64,000 bases of DNA from assembly GCA_001602435.1 (NCBI GenBank), contig CP012156.1:1446001-1510000 (forward strand). The letters run 5' to 3'. The DNA comes from Hyphomonadaceae bacterium UKL13-1 (GTDB lineage Bacteria > Pseudomonadota > Alphaproteobacteria > Caulobacterales > Aquidulcibacteraceae). The notes beneath the pieces are model-generated. The model did no database searches. It was given only the letters and a program-made list of their open reading frames with translations, and had not been told where the DNA came from. Of the stretch, positions 46,710-55,418 are shown piece after piece. Position 1 is the stretch's first letter, and each line of letters starts with the position of its first letter. The position numbers were made by a program, and so were the translations under genes.

Positions 46710-48737
46710 GTGTTTAAAAGCTTGTTGATTGCCAATCGGGGCGAGATCGCTTGCCGTGTGATCCGCACGGCGCGGCGTTTGGGCCTGAGGACAATTGCCG
46801 TTTATTCCGACGCCGATAGGGACGCAAAACACGTCCGCGAGGCCGATCATGCGGTGCGTCTGGGCCCTGCCGCTGCCAAGGATTCCTATCTACGGGGTGA
46901 TTTGATCCTCAAGGCCGCTGTGGAGTTGGGCGCTGAAGCGATACACCCAGGCTACGGTTTTTTATCGGAAAATGCAGAGTTCGCTGAAAGCTGTGCGGCA
47001 GCAGGCATTGCGTTTGTCGGACCGCGCCCCGATGCCATTCGAGACATGGGTCTAAAGGATCGCGCCAAAGCGATTGCGGTTGAAGTCGGCGCGCCGGTTC
47101 TGCCTGGCTATTGGGACCTCGATCAAGACCCCGCGCGTCTGCAGGCAGAGGCGGAGAAGATCGGCTTTCCCCTGTTGATCAAGGCCGTGGCTGGCGGCGG
47201 CGGGCGCGGCATTCGGGTCGTTGAAGATGTCGCCGCCTTTGGCCCAGCGCTTGAGTCTGCGCGGCGTGAAGCAGCAGCAGCGTTTGGCGATGACCGCGTC
47301 ATGCTCGAGCGCTTGGTACTGCGACCCCGACATATTGAGGTGCAGGTTTTTGGCGATCAACATGGCAATCTCGTCCATCTGTTTGAGCGCGATTGTTCCA
47401 TCCAGCGTCGCAGACAAAAGCTGATTGAAGAAGCCCCGGCACCCGGCATGACCGAAGCCGTGCGCGCAAGCCTGACAGCTGCCGCGCTCAAGATCGCTAA
47501 GGCGGTGAATTATTCCAACGCCGGTACGGTCGAATTTGTCGCCGATGGGACGGGACCACTGCGCCCTGACGGCTTTTGGTTCCTTGAAATGAATACGCGC
47601 CTGCAAGTTGAGCATCCGGTGACAGAGGCCGTGCTCGGCTTGGATTTGGTTGAGTGGCAATTGCGCGTGGCGGCTGGCGAGATCCTGCCGCTCACCCAAG
47701 ACAAGATCATCTTGAACGGTGCGGCCATTGAAGCGCGGATCGTGGCAGAAGACCCAGCCAAAGGGTTCTTGCCGTCATCTGGTGTGATTGCGGGCCTGCC
47801 AGACGATGGGACTATTCGGGTCGATTCTGGGTTTGAAGTGGGTGACACGTTTCCCGACACCTATGATTCCTTGGTTGAAAAGGCCATCGCGCATGGGGCG
47901 GATCGACGCGAAGCCTTGGCGCGCCTACAAGCCCATCTCGAAAGCCGCGTGATCACCGGGATCACGACCAATAACGGCTATTTGGCCCGTTTGTGCCTGC
48001 TGCCAAGCTTTGCGCAAGGCGGCGTCCATACCGGACTGCTAGAGGATGAAGCGGCTGAACTGGCGAAACCCGATGCGCTCGCCGCCCGCCGATTGGGATT
48101 GGCAGCTATTGGCGTGCAGGTCGCCCGCGAACTCGAAGTACCCGACGGCGCTTCGCCCTTCGATATTCCGGATGGCTGGCGCCTGAATGCCCCGGCGCAT
48201 CTGTCGGTCGGCTTTACCCACGATGATCGGCGCTTGGTGGTCGAGCTTCATAGTGATGAAGTACAAGTCAGTGCAGGCTTTGGCGGGGATCATGCTGTGG
48301 TGCCGCGCCGCTTGATCCATGCCTATGGCAAGCCCCAGGACTGGACAATTTTGGTTGCTGAAAGCGCTGGCCCGAGAGCAGAAGCGCGCGGCGACATTGC
48401 GGCCACCCTGTTTGTCGATGGCGCTGGTGCCAGTTTGGTCGAGCGCGGCGAGGTCTGGCGCTATCCATTCCCGGCAGCAGATGCCAGCGCCGACAGTCTA
48501 GAGGCCACGGACGAGATCAAGGCCCCTTTGCCCGGAAAAATCGCGATGTGTCACGCGCAAGCGGGTCAGAAAGTTACGAAAGGTCAGGTGCTGATTGTGT
48601 TGGAAGCCATGAAGATGGAGCATGCCCTGACCGCGAGCCGCGACGGTGTGATCGCTGAAACCTTTGTCCAGGAAGGCCGTCAAGTTAAGGCTGCCGACGT
48701 TTTAATCCGCCTCGTCGCACAAGAGTCTGTGCCTTGA
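46710..48737 (+). CDS. mccA: Methylcrotonyl-CoA carboxylase, biotin-containing (alpha) subunit
   Basis: The 675-residue subunit holds biotin carboxylase (residues about 1-450; FKSLLIANRGEIACRVIRTARRLG, ATP-grasp HIEVQVFGDQHGN and FLEMNTRLQVEHPVTE), a middle BT-like region, and a C-terminal biotin carrier with EAMKMEH near residue 635. The start is GTG 46710. Propionyl- or acetyl-CoA carboxylase alpha chains look similar; linkage to mccB and liuC favours methylcrotonyl-CoA. Its stop overlaps the start of the next gene. Confidence 0.93.
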   Translation: MFKSLLIANRGEIACRVIRTARRLGLRTIAVYSDADRDAKHVREADHAVRLGPAAAKDSYLRGDLILKAAVELGAEAIHPGYGFLSENAEFAESCAAAGIAFVGPRPDAIRDMGLKDRAKAIAVEVGAPVLPGYWDLDQDPARLQAEAEKIGFPLLIKAVAGGGGRGIRVVEDVAAFGPALESARREAAAAFGDDRVMLERLVLRPRHIEVQVFGDQHGNLVHLFERDCSIQRRRQKLIEEAPAPGMTEAVRASLTAAALKIAKAVNYSNAGTVEFVADGTGPLRPDGFWFLEMNTRLQVEHPVTEAVLGLDLVEWQLRVAAGEILPLTQDKIILNGAAIEARIVAEDPAKGFLPSSGVIAGLPDDGTIRVDSGFEVGDTFPDTYDSLVEKAIAHGADRREALARLQAHLESRVITGITTNNGYLARLCLLPSFAQGGVHTGLLEDEAAELAKPDALAARRLGLAAIGVQVARELEVPDGASPFDIPDGWRLNAPAHLSVGFTHDDRRLVVELHSDEVQVSAGFGGDHAVVPRRLIHAYGKPQDWTILVAESAGPRAEARGDIAATLFVDGAGASLVERGEVWRYPFPAADASADSLEATDEIKAPLPGKIAMCHAQAGQKVTKGQVLIVLEAMKMEHALTASRDGVIAETFVQEGRQVKAADVLIRLVAQESVP

Positions 48738-49141
48738 ACGGCGCTCTGCTGACGGTTTTGATGGCTGCTGCGGGTACCGCTTTGTTGGCCTTTGTTGGAT
48801 TTCGACTTGGCCTTAGCGTCGATCGCAGGTTCAAAAGTGTGGATGAGGTCGTGCAAGCGGTTCGGTCCCACTATGGCTTATCGACCAATCTGTCGGTCTT
48901 GATGTCACGCAATCAGCGCGCCGCGATCGCCTATGGAGCCGACCAGACAGGCTATGTTGCACTTGTTTTGGGCGATAAATTATTGTTCCGCAGCCTCGAT
49001 CAGGCGAAGATCATGGTGATTGCCGAGGATCGGCTCTACCTCTCCTTTCCTGATTTTGGCTTTGAACCCGTCTATATTCAGGCCGATGCCATCGACATTC
49101 AGCACGCGCTCACAATCCTAGGGAGGGGTCCTACCACATGA
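48734..49141 (+). CDS. Hypothetical single-helix anchored protein
   Basis: A 135-residue protein starting at TTG 48734, overlapping the mccA stop. Residues 5-23 form one helix, followed by a soluble region (about 30-135) with no motif that I recognise. Its stop overlaps the ATG of the following fatty-acid-hydroxylase gene by 4 nt, so it is part of the same coupled unit. The non-ATG start and lack of homologues known to me keep confidence moderate. Confidence 0.6.
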   Translation: MNGALLTVLMAAAGTALLAFVGFRLGLSVDRRFKSVDEVVQAVRSHYGLSTNLSVLMSRNQRAAIAYGADQTGYVALVLGDKLLFRSLDQAKIMVIAEDRLYLSFPDFGFEPVYIQADAIDIQHALTILGRGPTT

Positions 49142-50031
49142 ACTTACCCGATCCAGTTACGTGGGCGATCCCCTTGTTTGGCGTCTTGGTTGTCGCAGAA
49201 ATGCTGCGCGCTCGACGGGCTGGCGATGTGACCTACGAAGCCAAGGATGCTGCGGCCAGCATGACCATGGGCTTTGGTAATACGGTCGCCAAATTGCTGA
49301 CGGGCGGCATTGCGGTCGCTTTGATTGCCTATGTGCATCAGTTCCGCCTGTTCGATATTGGCTATGCCGCTTGGGCCTTTGTGGTGTGCTTCTTCCTTGA
49401 GGACCTGTCTTATTATTGGTTCCATCGGATCAGCCACGAGCGGCGGTGGTTTTGGGCGAGCCATGTGGTGCACCACACCTCGCAGCATTATAATTTATCC
49501 ACTGCTTTACGGCAGACTTGGACGGGGTCGATCGGTGCCACCTTCATTTTTTGGCTGCCGATGGCGTGGATCGGTTTCCCACCAGCGATGATCGCCTTTT
49601 TCTCTGGCATAAGTCTGGTTTATCAATTTTGGATCCATACCGAAGCGGTCGATCGCATGGGGCCTTTGGAATGGGTGCTGAATACACCGAGCCACCACCG
49701 CGTCCATCACGCGACCAATCCGCGCTATCTCGATTCCAATTATGCCGGGGTCTTGATCATTTGGGACCGCATGTTTGGCACCTTTGTGGAAGAAACCAAG
49801 GCGGATAAGCCAATCTATGGCGTGGTTTCCAACATTCACACCTTCAACCCATTTCGGATCGCGTTTCATGAGTGGGTCGGCATGGCGCGTGACATTGGCC
49901 AAGCAAAAACCTGGCGTGAAAAGCTCCACTTCGCGTTTGGACCACCGGGCTGGAGCCCGGATGGGTCTCGGCCAACAAGTGCGAGTCTGAAGGCTGCTTG
50001 GCGGGCAAAACAAGTCGAGGATAGCCACTGA
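49138..50031 (+). CDS. Sterol desaturase / fatty acid hydroxylase family protein
   Basis: A 297-residue integral membrane di-iron enzyme. The family histidine clusters are present: HRISHERRWFWASHVVHHTSQHYN (about 100-125) and SHHRVHHATNPRYLDSNYAG (about 183-202), with four or so helices around them. It ends in a soluble tail. Members hydroxylate or desaturate sterols, carotenoids, ornithine lipids or alkylglycerols; which lipid is used here is not shown. It is coupled to the upstream gene by a 4-nt overlap. Confidence 0.88.
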   Translation: MNLPDPVTWAIPLFGVLVVAEMLRARRAGDVTYEAKDAAASMTMGFGNTVAKLLTGGIAVALIAYVHQFRLFDIGYAAWAFVVCFFLEDLSYYWFHRISHERRWFWASHVVHHTSQHYNLSTALRQTWTGSIGATFIFWLPMAWIGFPPAMIAFFSGISLVYQFWIHTEAVDRMGPLEWVLNTPSHHRVHHATNPRYLDSNYAGVLIIWDRMFGTFVEETKADKPIYGVVSNIHTFNPFRIAFHEWVGMARDIGQAKTWREKLHFAFGPPGWSPDGSRPTSASLKAAWRAKQVEDSH

Positions 50032-50076
50032 TGCGAGGCCCTGTTCGAAGGGGCAAATTGGCATAAATCGTCAGCT

Positions 50077-50511
50077 ATGGCTCTGCACATCATCAAACTC
50101 TGCGTTGGCGCACAAAGCATTCAGGACTTGCTAGATTGGCATGATCATCAGGCCTTTACGCGCCTAAGTCTCGGCCTTGATCCTCGACCGGTTTGCGACA
50201 CGCGCATGTCGCCCAAACGGCGTGATGAAGTCCTCAACGGCGGATCGCTCTTTTGGGTGATTAAGGGGCAAATCCTTGTCCGGCAGGAAATTGAGGACAT
50301 TGTCACTTTAGACGATGTCGATGGCCGTTCCCGCTGCGAAATTGTCCTCAAGCATTTTCACGTCCAAACCGCGCCGCAGCGCCGTGCTGCCTTTCAGGGC
50401 TGGCGCTATCTCTTGCCAAAGGACGCACCAGCCGACCTGACACAAATATCCGGCGGTGATGAGTTACCCGAGCCCTTACGCAAGGAATTGCTCGACCTCG
50501 GCGCTTGGTGA
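50077..50511 (+). CDS. DUF1489 family protein
   Basis: A 144-residue soluble protein with the DUF1489 pattern MALHIIKLCVGAQSI, TRMSPKRRDEVLNGGSLFWVIKG, and AFQGWRYLLPKDAP. The family is found mainly in alphaproteobacteria and has no known function. Its stop is two bases from the stop of convergent panC. Confidence 0.88.
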   Translation: MALHIIKLCVGAQSIQDLLDWHDHQAFTRLSLGLDPRPVCDTRMSPKRRDEVLNGGSLFWVIKGQILVRQEIEDIVTLDDVDGRSRCEIVLKHFHVQTAPQRRAAFQGWRYLLPKDAPADLTQISGGDELPEPLRKELLDLGAW

Positions 50512-50513
50512 GG

Positions 50514-51362
50514 TCAGTCTAGTCCGCGATTATCAATCAGCCGAGTCTTACCCAGCCAAGCGGCCACCAAGATACGGGCAGGGTCTCCCGCCTGCCACGG
50601 CTCTAAAGTCTGACTATGGCAGGCTTCGAGATAATCGATGGACTGAAAGCCTGAGGCTAGAAGCTGTGCTTTCGCTTGTTCAAGCACCTCGCCTAAAGTC
50701 TGCGGTGCCTGTTGGATCGCGTCTGCGACCCGATCAAGAGCCTGCTTCAAAGTGGGCGCTATCGCGCGCTCTGCCTCTGAGAGATAGGCATTGCGAGACG
50801 AAAGTGCGAGGCCATCGGCTTCGCGATGGGTTGGGGCAGGGGTGATTTCGACCTGCAAGTCCAAGTCCCGCACCATGGTGGCGATCACTTGCAATTGCTG
50901 CCAGTCCTTTTCGCCAAAGATGGCCACATCGGGATCAACTTGCATAAAAAGTTTGGCCACCACGGTTGCCACGCCGCCGAAGAAGTGCGGGCGAAATGCG
51001 CCTTCCAGACGGGCTGCTACGGCACCTGGTACAATGCGGGTTTGAAAGCCCTCTGGATAAAGCTCTGACACATGCGGGGCATAGAGGCCGTCACAGCCAA
51101 TAGCTTGGAGCTGTTCAATATCGGCCGCTTCTTGCCTAGGATAACGCGCTAAATCTTCATGCGGCGCAAATTGGGTTGGATTGACGAAGATCGACGCAAT
51201 CACAACATCGGCGGCGGCTTTGGCCTGCTCGATTAAGGCCAAGTGGCCCGCATGCAGCGCACCCATGGTGGGCACCAAGGCAATCTTTTTGCCGTCTCGC
51301 CGCCAGTTGGAGACCAATGCGCGCAAGTCCGCTCTGGTGCGCACAATCGATAAGGACGACAT
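50514..51362 (-). CDS. panC: Pantothenate synthetase
   Basis: PanC joins pantoate and beta-alanine with ATP. With ATG 51362 (282 residues; GGAGAG upstream) it has the HxGH loop VPTMGALHAGHLALIEQAK, FVNPTQFAPHEDLARYPR, FGEKDWQQLQVI and LALSSRNAYLS. The panB and panD genes are not nearby. Its neighbour on the other side is the mipZ locus. Confidence 0.96.
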   Translation of the reverse strand: MSSLSIVRTRADLRALVSNWRRDGKKIALVPTMGALHAGHLALIEQAKAAADVVIASIFVNPTQFAPHEDLARYPRQEAADIEQLQAIGCDGLYAPHVSELYPEGFQTRIVPGAVAARLEGAFRPHFFGGVATVVAKLFMQVDPDVAIFGEKDWQQLQVIATMVRDLDLQVEITPAPTHREADGLALSSRNAYLSEAERAIAPTLKQALDRVADAIQQAPQTLGEVLEQAKAQLLASGFQSIDYLEACHSQTLEPWQAGDPARILVAAWLGKTRLIDNRGLD

Positions 51363-51432
51363 GACTCTCTCCAAAACAATGACTTAACGACGATTTCTGG
51401 TCTGTGGCTTACAAGAGCTGTGTGACGCCGCC

Positions 51433-51447
51433 TTAAACCCCTCTTTA
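51433..51447. promoter_or_regulatory. CtrA-like half-degenerate site
   Basis: TTAA-N7-TTTA lies 25 nt before the start of the Pro/Ala-rich secreted protein. It has one mismatch to TTAA-N7-TTAA, the full CtrA binding site of Caulobacterales and relatives. One mismatched short site is weak evidence. Confidence 0.25.
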
Positions 51448-51471
51448 CCACGTCGCGCTAGGGTTTTTCAC

Positions 51472-52464
51472 ATGAACCAGTCCTATCGCGCTTCTTATTT
51501 GTCTTCTGTTGTCCGACTTTGTGGGACGCTGGGTATTTTGTGCTTGAGCTCAGGTGCCATGGCGCAATCTGCCGGTGCTTTTGCGACCAGCCCCTATGTG
51601 CCCCTCATGCCAGCCGCAAAACCTAGCCCAGCGGCTTGCGTGTGCGCGGAGCCAAAGCAAGCGGTCGCACCCTCTGTGGCACCAAAGCCTATGAAGCCAG
51701 AGCCGCAACTGGTGGGCGCGGGTGGCCAAATTCTGCCAATCGTTATGTTCCGCGGCACCCCAGCTGCACCGCTGCCAAAGCCGGCTGTTGTTTCGATGGT
51801 GCCTGTCGCAATCGCCTTGCCAACTGAACCACAAAAGCCTGCTGCGCCGGTGATCCTTGCGCCACCCCCAGTCGCGGCACCTGCCCAGCAAATTGCCGCC
51901 AAGCCAGCACCAGCGCCAGCAGCTAAACGCGAGAAGCCTGCTGGCCCGTTCAAGCGGATTTGGCGCGATACCAAGAAATCCGTCGTTCAGGACATCCCAG
52001 AGGCCTTGGCTGATGCCTTGCCCTGGGTGGATCGCGGCGCCAAGGATGAGCCGATTGAGCAGGTGTTGGCGCGCGTGTCGTCAGACCTCAGTCGCGCTTC
52101 GGCTCAAGATCCTGAATGGGTCAATCCCGCTGAGAGCGAATTACGCGAATTATCAAAGCGCTTGGCTACTTTGGCTGAGCCGCCAGCCGATACCGAGTCA
52201 GCGCCGACTCGCGTGTCTATGCCAGAGCAAGATAGTGCCAATCGGCCGTTCCGCGCCAGACCCATTTGGCCCGGTGCCTCTGGCCGTCCCGAAATGCAAT
52301 CGAGACCGACAGCTTTGGTGACCGGCAGCACCATCCAGCAGGGGCCAGAGGCCGTCGGGCAGCGCTTGCCGCCGCCGACGGACTGGGTTGAAGACGAAGA
52401 AAAGGCGCCAAAGCCACCAGCCCAACAAGTTGTGGCCAAGCGCGCGAAGCGCCCCTCAAAATAG
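51472..52464 (+). CDS. Pro/Ala-rich secreted protein, unknown
   Basis: A 330-residue protein with a signal peptide (cleavage after AMA, residue 31). Residues about 40-155 are a long Ala/Pro/Lys-rich region, residues about 157-240 a conserved-looking charged segment (GPFKRIWRDTKKSVVQDI, then PEALADALPWVD), and the rest low-complexity with a basic end. The long disordered stretch suggests a spacer across the periplasm. I do not recognise a domain. It lies between panC and mipZ. Confidence 0.7.
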   Translation: MNQSYRASYLSSVVRLCGTLGILCLSSGAMAQSAGAFATSPYVPLMPAAKPSPAACVCAEPKQAVAPSVAPKPMKPEPQLVGAGGQILPIVMFRGTPAAPLPKPAVVSMVPVAIALPTEPQKPAAPVILAPPPVAAPAQQIAAKPAPAPAAKREKPAGPFKRIWRDTKKSVVQDIPEALADALPWVDRGAKDEPIEQVLARVSSDLSRASAQDPEWVNPAESELRELSKRLATLAEPPADTESAPTRVSMPEQDSANRPFRARPIWPGASGRPEMQSRPTALVTGSTIQQGPEAVGQRLPPPTDWVEDEEKAPKPPAQQVVAKRAKRPSK

Positions 52465-52494
52465 TCCACTACCAATCGTCGCTCGACCGCTGCG

Positions 52495-52510
52495 CTTGCC
52501 AATTGGCAAG
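52495..52510. promoter_or_regulatory. 16-bp perfect palindrome upstream of mipZ
   Basis: CTTGCCAATTGGCAAG reads the same on both strands, 76 nt before the mipZ start. A dimeric regulator could bind it. About one perfect 16-bp palindrome is expected by chance in a window this size, so only the location makes it notable. Confidence 0.35.
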
Positions 52511-52586
52511 ACCTGCGAAACTGGCGAAAACAACTCATAAGTCTTAGCCCTACAGAAGGGGGCGAAAAGGCACGGGGGTTGCGGTT

Positions 52587-53411
52587 TTGGGTCACGTCAT
52601 TGTCGTTGGAAATGAAAAAGGCGGCGCAGGCAAATCGACCTTGTCGGTTCATATTGCCGTAGCTTGCGCGATTTCGGGCCTGAAAGTTGCTGCCCTCGAC
52701 TTGGATCGCCGTCAGCGCACCTTTGAACGCTATTTCGAAAACCGGTCGCGTTGGTCTAAGTCCAATGAGGCAGACCTAGCTACGCCTGACTTCTTCTTCT
52801 TGACCAAAGCCGCCGCCGAACGTCGCGATCAGGCAGAGGCAGAAGAAACAGCCGCTACCCAAGCCTTGATCGCCGAGATGCGCGCGAGCCATGACATTGT
52901 AATCGTGGATGCGCCGGGTGCGGATACGCCCGCTTCGCGCGCTGCCCACGCGTGCGCGGACACCCTCGTGACGCCCTTGAACGACAGCTTTATCGATTTC
53001 GACCTTCTGGCCGAGATTGACCCCGTTACAGGCGATGTCGGCAAGCCGAGTGTCTACGCCGAAATGGTTTGGGAGGCGCGCAAGCTCAAGGCCGCCTCAA
53101 AAGGTAAGCCGATTGATTGGGTCTTGATGCGCAACCGTCTTTCGCCGCTCGACGCCAAGAATAAGCGCCGGGTCGGGGACGCCTTGGCCGCACTTGCCCA
53201 ACGCATTGGCTTTCGCGTGGCACCGGGCCTGTCAGAGCGGGTAATTTATCGCGAGATGTTTACCGCAGGACTGACGCTGTTGGACCTCACCGATGAAGGG
53301 GCGTCGGCCTCCTTCACGATGAGCCATGTGGCCGCGCGCCAAGAATTGCGTGATCTAATGCTGGCCCTCAAGCTGCCAAAGATTGAGGGCTCAGCCGCAA
53401 TCGGTTTTTAG
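52587..53411 (+). CDS. mipZ: Division-site regulator MipZ
   Basis: MipZ is a ParA-like ATPase that binds the ParB-origin complex, forms a gradient from the poles, and blocks FtsZ assembly except at midcell. The 274-residue protein has the deviant Walker A VGNEKGGAGKSTLSVHIA, DLDRRQRTFERYFENR, VDAPGADT, and NDSFIDFDLLAEIDPVTGDVGKPSVYAEMVWEARK, which are diagnostic of MipZ as opposed to other ParA proteins. TTG 52587 is the only plausible start, with GGGGG eight bases upstream. MipZ occurs in alphaproteobacteria. Confidence 0.95.
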   Translation: MGHVIVVGNEKGGAGKSTLSVHIAVACAISGLKVAALDLDRRQRTFERYFENRSRWSKSNEADLATPDFFFLTKAAAERRDQAEAEETAATQALIAEMRASHDIVIVDAPGADTPASRAAHACADTLVTPLNDSFIDFDLLAEIDPVTGDVGKPSVYAEMVWEARKLKAASKGKPIDWVLMRNRLSPLDAKNKRRVGDALAALAQRIGFRVAPGLSERVIYREMFTAGLTLLDLTDEGASASFTMSHVAARQELRDLMLALKLPKIEGSAAIGF

Positions 53412-53424
53412 TCGGTCGCAAGCC

Positions 53425-54336
53425 TTATGGCATTGGTGCGCCGCGTGAGGCGACCAAAATTTGATACCATTCGTCTGGGCTCAAATGGATTTTGGCAACT
53501 TCGCGGGTTTCCAAAATGCGCTCTGGATTTTGTGTGCCCACCAAGGCGATAGGTTGGCTTGGATGGGCTGCCACCCACGCATAAGCTACCGAGGTGCGTG
53601 ACACACCATGAGCCTTGGCGACCGTATCGAGGGCCGCAATCACCGCCTTGGTGCGGGCATCATCGCCATCTTTTGCCAAGCGACCACCACCCAAAGGCGA
53701 CCACGCCAGCACCGACGCGCCAATCTCCGTCGCGAGGTCCAAAGTCCCGTCTGTCATAGCGTCGAGCGCAAGTGGCGAGAATTCAGGCTGGAACGAGACA
53801 ATGTCGGTATGGAGGTGGGCGGCCAAAGCGCGGGCTTGTGCCACGGTGTAATTGGAAATGCCGAAGGTGCGAATCTTGCCAGCTTGCATCAAATGATCCA
53901 CGGCGCGTGCGATCTCTGAAGGATGGGTCAACAGGTCTGGGCGATGGATTTGCCACAGGTCCAACACATCGGTGTTGAGGCGGCGCAGCGAGGCTTCGCA
54001 CGCCTTGACCAGATAGTCATAACTGGAATTATAGGGCGTTGGTGGAATGATCCCGCCTTTGCTGGCCAGAACCATTTTAGACCGCAAGCCTGGTGCTTGC
54101 TTGAACACCTCACCCAACAAAGCTTCGGCGTCGCCAAAGCCAACTTGTGGGTTCTTAAAGCCATAAATGTCGGCGGTGTCGAAGAAATTGATCCCGGCCG
54201 CAAAAACCGATTCGACTAGCTCTTGCGCGGCCTTCACCTCAATGCCGGCAAAACGCCACATGCCCCAGCCGAGGCTCGTAATCATCAAGTCGCTTTTGCC
54301 AAGACGGCGCAGGTTTGTCGGTTCCATGGAAGACAT
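53425..54336 (-). CDS. Aldo/keto reductase
   Basis: A 303-residue NADPH-dependent oxidoreductase with a TIM-barrel fold. The tetrad is visible: Asp and Tyr in FFDTADIYGF, Lys in MVLASKGG, His in LWQIHRPDL. The C-terminal ALVGTQNPERILE block that binds NADPH is present. It belongs to the YdhF-like group of oxidoreductases. ATG 54336 is preferred over GTG 54342 and ATG 54327. The substrate is unknown. Confidence 0.9.
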   Translation of the reverse strand: MSSMEPTNLRRLGKSDLMITSLGWGMWRFAGIEVKAAQELVESVFAAGINFFDTADIYGFKNPQVGFGDAEALLGEVFKQAPGLRSKMVLASKGGIIPPTPYNSSYDYLVKACEASLRRLNTDVLDLWQIHRPDLLTHPSEIARAVDHLMQAGKIRTFGISNYTVAQARALAAHLHTDIVSFQPEFSPLALDAMTDGTLDLATEIGASVLAWSPLGGGRLAKDGDDARTKAVIAALDTVAKAHGVSRTSVAYAWVAAHPSQPIALVGTQNPERILETREVAKIHLSPDEWYQILVASRGAPMP

Positions 54337-54479
54337 TGGCACTTTTTCTTTCTGGGGTGGCAGAGATCACTAAGGCCTGTCTTCTAGCCCAACTTGCAAC
54401 AGCCTCGCTAGCCATGGCATGTCACAGGCTGCATAAGGGCTAAACTTGCCATGGGGCGGGGTCGTTGAGGGGTGGAGTG

Positions 54480-55343
54480 ATGCGGCGTCGTTGGGTCGTT
54501 TTGGTTTTGGTGGGGATTGCATTATCGGTTGTGGCGGCTTGGCCGGCACCGGCCCCAGTGCAGCATCCGTATTTTGCCGGGCTGAAACCCGGCACGATTG
54601 AGAACATCGCCCATGGTGGCGGGCAGGGCCATGCACCCCCGGATACGCTGGAAGCCCTGCAACTGGCAGACGCGATGGGCGCAGATGTGTTGGAGATTGA
54701 TCTGCAGTTGACCAAGGACGGCGTTTTGGTCCTGCACCATGACGACACCTTGGACCGCATCACCGACATGAAGGGCCCGATTGCTGCCAAGACGTGGGCG
54801 GAGCTGCAACAGGCTGATTCTGGCTATCATACCGTGATTGATGGCCAATCCTTTCGCGGCAAGGGGATTAAGATCGCGCGGCTGGAGCAAGCCTTCACGC
54901 GCTTCCCAGCCAAGCGTTGGGTGATCGAAATCAAGAATGACAATGAAGCGGCCAGCACACGTCTGTGCCAGTTGATCAGCCAGTTTGACGAAACCAATCG
55001 GGTGATTGTGGCGTCCTTTCATGATGGGGCGATGAAGACGTTTCGTAAGGCGTGTCCCAAGGTTGCCACGGCCTATTCCGGTGATGAGGCGCGCCTATTT
55101 TTGATCGCGTCTCATTTACGCCTTTCGCGCTTTATCCAATCCCCCGGCGTCGCGCTTCAGATTCCTACCTATGCCGCGGGCTTTGATCTGACCGATCCGC
55201 ATTTTATCGCAACCGCCAAATCCCGCGGTCTCAAAGTCCAATATTGGACGATCAATGAGCGTAAAGAAATGCGCGACCTGATTGCGCGCGGGGCAGATGG
55301 CATCATGACAGATTATGTGGATCGGTTTGCGCAGGTCCGGTAG
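54480..55343 (+). CDS. Glycerophosphodiester phosphodiesterase
   Basis: A 287-residue enzyme with a short N-terminal hydrophobic segment (about 5-22), so probably exported or membrane-anchored. The GDPD motifs are AHGGGQGHAPPDTLEAL (the first His), VLEIDLQLTKDGVLVLHHDDTLDRITD (metal Glu and Asp, second His), and VIEIKNDNEA. It releases glycerol-3-phosphate from deacylated phospholipids. ATG 54480 has GGAG upstream. Confidence 0.9.
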   Translation: MRRRWVVLVLVGIALSVVAAWPAPAPVQHPYFAGLKPGTIENIAHGGGQGHAPPDTLEALQLADAMGADVLEIDLQLTKDGVLVLHHDDTLDRITDMKGPIAAKTWAELQQADSGYHTVIDGQSFRGKGIKIARLEQAFTRFPAKRWVIEIKNDNEAASTRLCQLISQFDETNRVIVASFHDGAMKTFRKACPKVATAYSGDEARLFLIASHLRLSRFIQSPGVALQIPTYAAGFDLTDPHFIATAKSRGLKVQYWTINERKEMRDLIARGADGIMTDYVDRFAQVR

Positions 55344-55418
55344 ACGGACTAGCCTAAAGTAGGATAGCGACGCTTCTAAGCCAACGATCAAAGGTACAGC
55401 TAAAGGATCGGCAAACTC

